Source: an uncultured Lachnospiraceae bacterium (GTDB lineage Bacteria; Bacillota; Clostridia; Lachnospirales; Lachnospiraceae). From it: a stretch of DNA of 56,738 nucleotides. This document shows, piece by piece, positions 49,803 to 55,390 of the stretch (position 1 is the stretch's first letter; each line of letters opens with the position of its first letter). Below the pieces are notes generated by a model that worked only from the letters and a program-made list of their open reading frames with translations, ran no database searches and was not told the origin of the DNA. The stretch spans positions 1 through 56,738 of the forward strand of contig CANQUG010000016.1 of assembly GCA_947626985.1 (NCBI GenBank), read 5' to 3'. The translations under genes and the position numbers were made by a program.

Positions 49803-49970
49803 ATGGAACAAGGTTTTAATATCGAAGAAGGAGGAGTTATTGTTGCTTCGGTAGAAGCTGAAAGATTGATCCGATGGCTTGTTGAACACGGACATACTTA
49901 TGAAGAAGCTTATGAATGCATCGCATTTATGGCCGGAAGAACTGACAAACCAAATAAAGAATCCAACTAA
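49803..49970 (+). CDS. Small acidic protein
   Basis: 55 residues: NIEEGGVIVASVEAERLIRW, helical and acidic. AAAGGAGG is 8 bases upstream. Family not recognised. Confidence 0.6.
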   Translation: MEQGFNIEEGGVIVASVEAERLIRWLVEHGHTYEEAYECIAFMAGRTDKPNKESN

Positions 49971-49977
49971 GTAAAGC

Positions 49978-50012
49978 GGAGAGGGCTTGCGGAAACGTAG
50001 GCTCTCTTTTTT
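49978..50012 (+). terminator. Terminator
   Basis: GGAGAGGGCTTGC arm pairs with GTAGGCTCTC, then TTTTTT. Confidence 0.75.
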
Positions 50013-50034
50013 ATGTCCGGAACAGGAGAAGAAA

Positions 50035-50580
50035 ATGAAAATATATAGAAAGATGAAATTTTATACGGAAAAACTGCAGATCGGCGATCAAATAAAAGTG
50101 AATCTCAAGGGATTCGGAAAATTCACCGCTACAGTACAAAAAGTCCAGGATGATGGATATTTGTTTATGTTCGACGAATGTGTTGCCAAACATGTCATGA
50201 ACGAAGACGAAACAAAGAAAGGCGGATATTCGGAATCTGATTTGTGGAACTGGATAAATGAAGAATTGTTGCCTGCTTTCCCGAGAAAGATTCGTGACAG
50301 AATGATTTATATTTCCATTCCATCCTATGGACAGATGTTTGGACACGATAAGTTTTATGATGACTATGTTGAACCGGATCATGATGAACAATTTGAGTTG
50401 ATGAAAAACATCAGAAACCGAATCTGCACATATAAAAATAGATCTATAACCAATTATCTTAGTAATAGATTAGAAGGCTCTGATTACTGCTTAGCCATTG
50501 TGAACTCTAGCGGCAATCTGTACTACTCTAGCGCTTCGCGCTCTCATGGGGTTCGTCCGATTTTCTTTTTAGTTATGTAG
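50035..50580 (+). CDS. DUF6273-like protein (paralogue)
   Basis: 181 residues: LQIGDQIKVNLKGFGKFTAT, YLFMFDECVAKHVMN, SYGQMFGHDKFYDD and the C-terminal SSGNLYYSSASRSHGVRPIF. Same architecture as 32636 with more of the family middle section. AGGAGAAG precedes ATG 50035. Confidence 0.75.
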   Translation: MKIYRKMKFYTEKLQIGDQIKVNLKGFGKFTATVQKVQDDGYLFMFDECVAKHVMNEDETKKGGYSESDLWNWINEELLPAFPRKIRDRMIYISIPSYGQMFGHDKFYDDYVEPDHDEQFELMKNIRNRICTYKNRSITNYLSNRLEGSDYCLAIVNSSGNLYYSSASRSHGVRPIFFLVM

Positions 50581-50606
50581 ATTTTTGGAAAAGGAGGAGA
50601 CAGACA

Positions 50607-50837
50607 ATGAGCTGTAGATATAAAAATGAATGCCCATCGTATTCCGGATGGTGCGAAGGTCCAAAACAAGATTTTTCGAAATGTATACCCTTTTTGGTAA
50701 CGGCATATGAGAATGAAAAACAAAGAGCAAACAGATATGAGAAAAAGATCAGGGAATTAGATGTTAAACTGAATCATCTTTCTGACACGATAGATAAATT
50801 CTTTGAAATCGGATGCAAAAAACAAGGAAAGGAATAA
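50607..50837 (+). CDS. Small cysteine/coiled-coil protein
   Basis: 76 residues: CRYKNECPSYSGWCEGPKQD, a four-cysteine head, then a helical coil. Recurs in Firmicute elements; role unknown. AAGGAGGAG precedes ATG 50607. Confidence 0.65.
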   Translation: MSCRYKNECPSYSGWCEGPKQDFSKCIPFLVTAYENEKQRANRYEKKIRELDVKLNHLSDTIDKFFEIGCKKQGKE

Positions 50838-50840
50838 ATC

Positions 50841-51559
50841 ATGATAAAACTTGAAAAAACAGAAGTAGTTGGTTTTGAGGCAGCAGTTCGCGGGATGCGG
50901 AATCCTATGAACAGTTGGAAGAATAGTGATAGTCAATATTGCAAAGATTATTCCTGGTGTCATGGATGTCCTTTGGCTGATGATAACTACCACTTATGCG
51001 ACCATTATAGTAAATTTACTCGGAGTGAAAATCCCTATGTCGTTGGTCCGAAGGATCACGAGTTAATGATGAAGCTTGCCAAAGGCGGATCCGTTCACGC
51101 AAAGTATCGGAGAATGATTGTGGTGTACGTGGATATTACAGCTCCTTTATACTGGTGGAAGGAGTTTGATACTTATAAGGTTGGCACGGTTGCAAATTCC
51201 TGCAGCACAATGCATAAGATTCACGCAAAGGAGTTTACGTTGGACGATTTCTCTCACGAACACTTGGTTGTGGCAAGTCTTAATTCCTTGAAACGAACGA
51301 TAGAAGACTTGAACGCGTGCCGCGAGGGATATTTGAACGAAAAAATTTCGAATGATCCAGAATGGAAAAAGAAGTCTGGTGGCAGATGATCCAGCTCCTT
51401 CCCAGCTCTTACAACCAGAAACGGACGGTTATGCTGAATTACGAAGTCCTGGCCGGCATTTATCCTTCTCGTAAGAATCATAAGCTTGATGAATGGCATG
51501 ATTTCTGTCACTGGATTGAAAATCTGCCGTATAGTGAGGTGATTACAGTAGGTGATTAA
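50841..51559 (+). pseudogene. Conserved phage protein split by a frameshift
   Basis: The first 182 residues (EVVGFEAAVRGMRNPMNSW, DITAPLYWWKEFDTYKVGTV, NSCSTMHKIHAKEFTLDDF) end early at 51389. In the next frame from 51362, WWQMIQLLPSSYNQKRTVML, NYEVLAGIYPSRKNHKLDEW and IENLPYSEV continue the same family protein. The break is in TGGAAAAAGAAG near 51365; one extra A would restore a protein of about 239 residues. No ribosome binding site precedes the second part. It is a frameshift mutation, a sequence error or, less likely, programmed slippage. Function of the family is not known to me. Confidence 0.7.
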
Positions 51560-51776
51560 ACTTTTGATTCTTATGGCTATTACTGCAATGTGGATAATTC
51601 TTATACTTAGTTTGGATTCTTTTTTCTACGATCATAAAACAGCAAGTGTTGTATTCTACATTGTTTTAGTTGTACTGTTATTTCTTATTCTTCTTAGAAT
51701 CTTCTATCTAATTGATACCAATAGTTCATATATACTAAACGGATTAACATGGATTAGAGATTGGTTGTTTAGTTGA
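51552..51776 (+). CDS. Two-helix membrane protein, copy 1
   Basis: 74 residues from GTG 51552: KLLILMAITAMWIILILSLD, VVFYIVLVVLLFLILLRIFY, WIRDWLFS. It overlaps the end of the upstream gene, whose last codons supply AGGTGATT as the ribosome binding site. A diverged duplicate follows. Confidence 0.6.
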   Translation: MIKLLILMAITAMWIILILSLDSFFYDHKTASVVFYIVLVVLLFLILLRIFYLIDTNSSYILNGLTWIRDWLFS

Positions 51777-51795
51777 AAAGAGGTGATTACAGTAG

Positions 51796-52020
51796 GTGAT
51801 TAAACTTTTGATTCTCATGGTTCTTACTACAGTGTGGGTCGTTGTTGCATTTTGTCTAGACGCCTTCTTACTTAAACACAAAATTATAAATGCCCTGGTT
51901 TATGTCATTTCAACTGTTTTACTCCTGCTTATTGTGATAAGGCTTATTTATCTTATAGATATTAGCATCCCCATTATAATAAGCAAAATAAAATGGCTTA
52001 GGGATTGGCTGGTTAGCTGA
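51796..52020 (+). CDS. Two-helix membrane protein, copy 2
   Basis: 74 residues: KLLILMVLTTVWVVVAFCLD, YVISTVLLLLIVIRLIYLID, WLRDWLVS. The 5' sequence, including AGGTGATTACAGTAG before GTG 51796, is copied from upstream of copy 1, 244 bp away. Membrane helices diverged while both ends stayed alike. Confidence 0.6.
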   Translation: MIKLLILMVLTTVWVVVAFCLDAFLLKHKIINALVYVISTVLLLLIVIRLIYLIDISIPIIISKIKWLRDWLVS

Positions 52021-52038
52021 AAGGAATAGGTGAATACG

Positions 52039-52302
52039 ATGAAGAAATATAATGTAACAAAAGCTATTAACGAACTTACTGGTTTTCTAATGAAAAAATA
52101 CAATGCAGATATCACGATAAGTATTAATAGAGTTCAGACAAGATTTGGCGACGATACCTCTTACACGATTGTATTGAGTCCTTGGGGGAGAAAATCTCCT
52201 CAGATATCTGTTAAAATAACAGATAGTGACATTTGGTGTACTAAACTCGAAGATATTATTCTTACAAAGATAGATTTGGCCATGGCAAAGGAGAGCTGGT
52301 AA
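52039..52302 (+). CDS. Small soluble protein
   Basis: 87 residues: ELTGFLMKKYNADITISINR, TSYTIVLSPWGRKSPQISVK, alpha then beta. ATG 52039 has TAGGTG upstream; a GTG at 52030 is possible. Family not recognised. Confidence 0.6.
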   Translation: MKKYNVTKAINELTGFLMKKYNADITISINRVQTRFGDDTSYTIVLSPWGRKSPQISVKITDSDIWCTKLEDIILTKIDLAMAKESW

Positions 52303-52364
52303 TGTATAAATGTTTGGTTACGGCTATATTTTTCGTGGTGAATCTATTTAATACAAGGTTTTGA
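52302..52364 (+). CDS. Possible 20-residue hydrophobic peptide
   Basis: MYKCLVTAIFFVVNLFNTRF starts in the TAATG stop-start overlap with the gene before, 7-8 bases after AAAGGAG. It is a plausible single-helix membrane peptide but too short to be sure. Confidence 0.35.
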   Translation: MYKCLVTAIFFVVNLFNTRF

Positions 52365-52389
52365 CAGAAACTATTTTATATTTTTAAAA
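52361..52389 (+). promoter_or_regulatory. Possible forward promoter facing the reverse gene
   Basis: TTGACA (52361-52366), 17-bp spacer, TTAAAA. Transcription would run antisense to the gene at 52413-52634. Confidence 0.4.
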
Positions 52390-52675
52390 TAAAGCTACTG
52401 CATTGAATGAAATTAAGGTTGAGCAGGTACAACTTGTGAGGATATTTTTAACGTGTTATCCTTCGGCGCAAGTTCAATGTTTTTATTACTATTTAGCACA
52501 ATAACCACTATATCTCGCACATATTTACCAATAAATGCTACTGAGCCAACAATGGCAACGGCCATTGCCCAATTAATGTTGGCTTCATAATAGTGGTAGT
52601 TAGGAGAAGTATTTGTTGTAAGATTATTATTCATAAGCATTCCTCCTTTGTGGATTTTGGTGCAGTAGCTTTATT
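52388..52675. repeat. 15-bp perfect inverted repeat around a reverse-strand gene
   Basis: AATAAAGCTACTGCA (52388-52402) is inverted at 52661-52675. The arms lie immediately downstream of facing promoters and enclose the 73-residue reverse gene. Confidence 0.85.
52413..52634 (-). CDS. Reverse-strand single-helix membrane protein
   Basis: 73 residues: polar N-terminus, helix WAMAVAIVGSVAFIGKYV then IVVIVL, polar tail. AAAGGAGG is 7 bases before the reverse ATG at 52634. Its transcript ends would be complementary through the inverted repeat, as in some type I toxin mRNAs; this is only a resemblance. Confidence 0.6.
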   Translation of the reverse strand: MNNNLTTNTSPNYHYYEANINWAMAVAIVGSVAFIGKYVRDIVVIVLNSNKNIELAPKDNTLKISSQVVPAQP

Positions 52676-52703
52676 ATATAACTATGACACAGACATTTGT
52701 AAA
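52675..52703 (-). promoter_or_regulatory. Promoter of the reverse membrane gene
   Basis: Reverse strand TTTACA (52703-52698), 17-bp spacer, TATATA (52680-52675). Confidence 0.65.
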
Positions 52704-52717
52704 AGGGAAGTGATGAA

Positions 52718-53656
52718 ATGAGTGTACAGTATGATTTATATTTAGAGCAGCATAAGGTAAATGTCTTGAACGGTTTTAGATGGATTCAGGAGTATTTACC
52801 AGACCTTGCGGATGGCGCAGCTGAATGGCAAATTGAATTTGCTCATGACGAATCTAAATCTCATCCGGATGAGTATGAAGCATATGATGCATATTTTTAT
52901 GGAGGAAATCCTTCATATGAGGTTGTTCAGAACTTTAATAAAGCCTGGCTCTTACATATACATCGAAATCCGCATCATTGGCAGTATTGGGTGTTGATTA
53001 ATGATGATCCTGAAGAAGGTGAAAAAATTCTGGATATGCCTTACAATTATATTCTGGAGATGATTTGCGATTGGTGGTCATTCAGCTGGCAGAAGAAAGA
53101 CTTGTTTGATATTTTCAACTGGTACGCTGAGCATAAGGACTATATGAAACTCAGTAACCAGACGAGAAAAACGGTAGAGAAGATTCTCAGACAGATGAAG
53201 GAAAAACTGACAGAGAACACTTACAATGCCGAACTCATGCACCATGGTATAAAAGGTCAGAAATGGGGTGTTCGGAATGGCCCACCGTATCCTATTGACA
53301 GAGCTGATAAGCATGATACAATAGTAAAAGATGCTATTGAATCCGGAGAAGTCTCTAAGAAGATCAACCGGGAGAAACAATTAAGACATACACAAGACCA
53401 ACATTTACCAGGAAGAAGTTACATTAATGGTGATCTGGAGTATGCGCAGAAATTGGTGGATGAGTTGAGTGGGACTGGAGAAGCGCTTATGGATTCTAAT
53501 GGAAGTTGGACTCATAAAGAACGTGTGAAAGCGTCTTACATTATTGGAAAACATGTTGACCCAATCACAGGAGAAGAAAGTCCACAAAACGAGGGCATAA
53601 TTGTGTATTCAAAAACGGGAGCTCATATTTATCCAGCAAAGAAAGAGGAGGATTAA
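52718..53656 (+). CDS. DUF5662 / MHHGIKGQKWGVR / Ntox50-like three-part protein
   Basis: 312 residues. Residues 1-160 are DUF5662 (LYLEQHKVNVLNGFRWIQEY, EFAHDESKSHPDEY, HIHRNPHHWQYWVL), an all-helical domain with HD-like His and Asp residues. Near 170-195 comes the same tag as at 33204 (AELMHHGIKGQKWGVRNG). The C-terminal 110 residues match the Ntox50 toxin pattern: INREKQLRHTQDQHLPGRSY, GTGEALMDSNG, KERV and YSKTGAHIYP. An immunity-like gene starts two bases after the stop. RNase activity is inferred from family. Confidence 0.7.
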   Translation: MSVQYDLYLEQHKVNVLNGFRWIQEYLPDLADGAAEWQIEFAHDESKSHPDEYEAYDAYFYGGNPSYEVVQNFNKAWLLHIHRNPHHWQYWVLINDDPEEGEKILDMPYNYILEMICDWWSFSWQKKDLFDIFNWYAEHKDYMKLSNQTRKTVEKILRQMKEKLTENTYNAELMHHGIKGQKWGVRNGPPYPIDRADKHDTIVKDAIESGEVSKKINREKQLRHTQDQHLPGRSYINGDLEYAQKLVDELSGTGEALMDSNGSWTHKERVKASYIIGKHVDPITGEESPQNEGIIVYSKTGAHIYPAKKEED

Positions 53657-53658
53657 TT

Positions 53659-53865
53659 ATGTCATTGAAAGATTTTTATGGAAAAACCGTTAATATTGTA
53701 GCGGTGAACGGCAGAATGTTTAAAGGAAAGGTGATTGAATATTTTTATCCGGAAGACAATGACTCCGGACAGGAAAGTATCGCCATTCGAGATAAACTTA
53801 GTGGTAATCTTGTGGAATTTCCAGAAGAAGACATCAAATCCATCGAAGTCATATCAGAGCTCTGA
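53659..53865 (+). CDS. Putative immunity protein (small beta-barrel)
   Basis: 68 residues: FYGKTVNIVAVNGRMFKGKV, IEYFYPEDNDSGQESIAIRD, VEFPEEDIKSIEVI. An Sm/SH3-like small barrel of the type that often follows toxin genes in Firmicutes. Its ribosome binding site GAGGAGG is inside the toxin gene. The stop sits in the terminator hairpin. Confidence 0.6.
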   Translation: MSLKDFYGKTVNIVAVNGRMFKGKVIEYFYPEDNDSGQESIAIRDKLSGNLVEFPEEDIKSIEVISEL

Positions 53866-53881
53866 ATAAGGGCTCTTTTTA
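53856..53881 (+). terminator. Terminator ending the second toxin module
   Basis: AGAGCTC/GGGCTCT, then TTTTTATTT. Confidence 0.85.
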
Positions 53882-54011
53882 TTTGATCTTATAGGAGACT
53901 TTTGTGCTTGTTCGATAAAATTGTTGAATGAGATGCATAAAATCGATTTATGGGCGTTTTACGACGCTACAGAGGCATTCTGGAAGGATGAAATACGAAA
54001 GGAGAATAATC

Positions 54012-54251
54012 ATGTTAAAGGATATTTTAAAAGAATTAATTGCAATTAGAAAGGAACTCCAAGATATTAAACTAATCCTGAAGTTCCGTTGCTTAGGAAA
54101 TGGTGTTAGAGTGGAACACGAAAGAGTGGACGGAAAATTAACACTCAAAAATCGCCGTATTCTTCCAGATCCTTTAGAAGAGCTTCGTAAAGAAGAGTAT
54201 ATTCTTCAACAATGTCGCGAGAACAAGCTCGATTTTCTTCCAGATAAGTAA
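54012..54251 (+). CDS. Small helical protein
   Basis: 79 residues: coiled N-terminus (LKDILKELIAIRKELQDIKL) then a basic part. GAAAGGAG is 8 bases before ATG 54012. The 3' end overlaps a convergent gene. Confidence 0.55.
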   Translation: MLKDILKELIAIRKELQDIKLILKFRCLGNGVRVEHERVDGKLTLKNRRILPDPLEELRKEEYILQQCRENKLDFLPDK

Positions 54252-54330
54252 ATTGAGGGTTATGTTCTTTAAGCGTATAAGGAAGAATTCTTACTGCAAT
54301 GTCGTGGGCTCGTTGTTCCATGTCATTCAT
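54145..54330 (-). CDS. Reverse-strand small acidic protein
   Basis: 61 residues: RAHDIAVRILPYTLKEHNPQ, DIVEEYTLLYEALLKDLEEY, helical. GAGAGGAG lies 10 bases before the reverse ATG, and an extended -10 lies upstream. It overlaps the forward gene at 54012 by 107 bp, so their transcripts are antisense. Confidence 0.55.
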   Translation of the reverse strand: MNDMEQRAHDIAVRILPYTLKEHNPQFTYLEENRACSRDIVEEYTLLYEALLKDLEEYGDF

Positions 54331-54363
54331 ATTGGTATGTCTCCTCTCAATAATTTTTTCAAA

Positions 54364-54372
54364 ATTATAGCA
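54364..54372 (-). promoter_or_regulatory. Extended -10 of the reverse gene
   Basis: TGcTATAAT on the reverse strand. Confidence 0.6.
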
Positions 54373-54409
54373 CTAGAATTAGGAGATTGTAAAGATATTT
54401 CAAACGATT

Positions 54410-54437
54410 GGGCCCTAACAAGGGCTCTTTCTTTTTA
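54410..54437 (+). terminator. Cassette-type hairpin
   Basis: GGGCCCT/AGGGCTC with an AACA loop, then TTTCTTTTTA. Confidence 0.75.
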
Positions 54438-54454
54438 TGTGGAAAGGAGGCACT

Positions 54455-54661
54455 ATGAAACGTTGGATTATATTTTGCATCAGAAAAAGACTTCATCTGA
54501 AGAAGTTCGAAGCATTTCGGTTCTCCAACCAGAAGACCACGAACATTTATTACTTTAACAGCTCGGCCCTGATGAAAATTGAAAATGGAACACATATGCT
54601 TTCGAATGTCAGCCTGAATTGGCTGCTTAGTAAGGAGTGCAGAATCATCAGGATGCTGTAA
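54455..54661 (+). CDS. Small conserved protein
   Basis: 68 residues: KKFEAFRFSNQKTTNIYYFN, SNVSLNWLLSKECRI. Recognised as conserved in Clostridial elements, role unknown. AAAGGAGG is 6 bases upstream. Confidence 0.65.
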   Translation: MKRWIIFCIRKRLHLKKFEAFRFSNQKTTNIYYFNSSALMKIENGTHMLSNVSLNWLLSKECRIIRML

Positions 54662-54694
54662 TTATATTTACATACCAAAAGGAGGATTAACACT

Positions 54695-54877
54695 ATGGAA
54701 GTTGCACGTTTACTAATTTTGTTTCTGATCGCGTATATCAGCACATATTCCCTGATTGATCGTATCTGCAAATGTGTCGAATGCTGTTTCATTGCAAAGA
54801 GCATAGGAGCCGCATTGCAGGGCGATGACATGGACCTGGATGAGCTGCTTCTGGACAGTGACGAAGACAATGATTAA
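54695..54877 (+). CDS. Small membrane protein
   Basis: 60 residues: VARLLILFLIAYISTYSLID as the helix, CKCVECC, then an acidic tail. AAAGGAGG precedes ATG 54695. Confidence 0.6.
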   Translation: MEVARLLILFLIAYISTYSLIDRICKCVECCFIAKSIGAALQGDDMDLDELLLDSDEDND

Positions 54878-54904
54878 TAATATTTGAAATGGGGATTGTT
54901 AAGC

Positions 54905-55390
54905 ATGAATTACCAAAAAATCACACCAATCAGTGTTGCTGACGGACTTGGATGCCGGGTTGTTTTATGGGTGTCCGGATGTGAACATGATTGCGTTGGA
55001 TGTCATAACCCAGATACGCATGACGCGGAGTCTGGGTATTTGTTCGGGGAGGAAGCAGAAAACCGGCTTTTTGAATTGCTTCAGCCTGAATATATTGCGG
55101 GGGTCACTTTCAGCGGAGGTGACCCTTTATATTTCCCCAATGTTGGTACGATTACCAGATTGGCAAAACGTACCAGGAGCGAATTTCCCAAAAAGGACAT
55201 ATGGGTCTATACCGGTTATTTGTACGAGGAAGTAAAAGACCTGGAGCTGATGCAGTACATTGACGTGCTTGTGGATGGAAAGTATGAGCAGGACAAACGA
55301 TGTGTGGGTCAGTTCTATGGAAGCACAAATCAACGAATTATATTTTTAAAGAACGGGAGGGTACAGAACATTGATTACGAAAGTTATTAA
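54905..55390 (+). CDS. nrdG: Anaerobic ribonucleotide reductase activating protein
   Basis: 161 residues, radical-SAM. GCEHDCVGCHNPDTHD has the CX3CX2C motif for the 4Fe-4S cluster; VTFSGGDPL binds SAM. It makes the glycyl radical on NrdD so deoxynucleotides can be made without oxygen. ATG 54905 follows a weak GGGGA. nrdD overlaps its end by 20 bp. Element-borne copies support DNA synthesis during replication. Confidence 0.92.
   Translation: MNYQKITPISVADGLGCRVVLWVSGCEHDCVGCHNPDTHDAESGYLFGEEAENRLFELLQPEYIAGVTFSGGDPLYFPNVGTITRLAKRTRSEFPKKDIWVYTGYLYEEVKDLELMQYIDVLVDGKYEQDKRCVGQFYGSTNQRIIFLKNGRVQNIDYESY

Noticed and set aside
53933..54049. 38-codon ORF beginning MHKIDLWAFYDATEAF
   Set aside because: Codon use looks reasonable, but there is no ribosome binding site and it overlaps the start of the gene at 54012.
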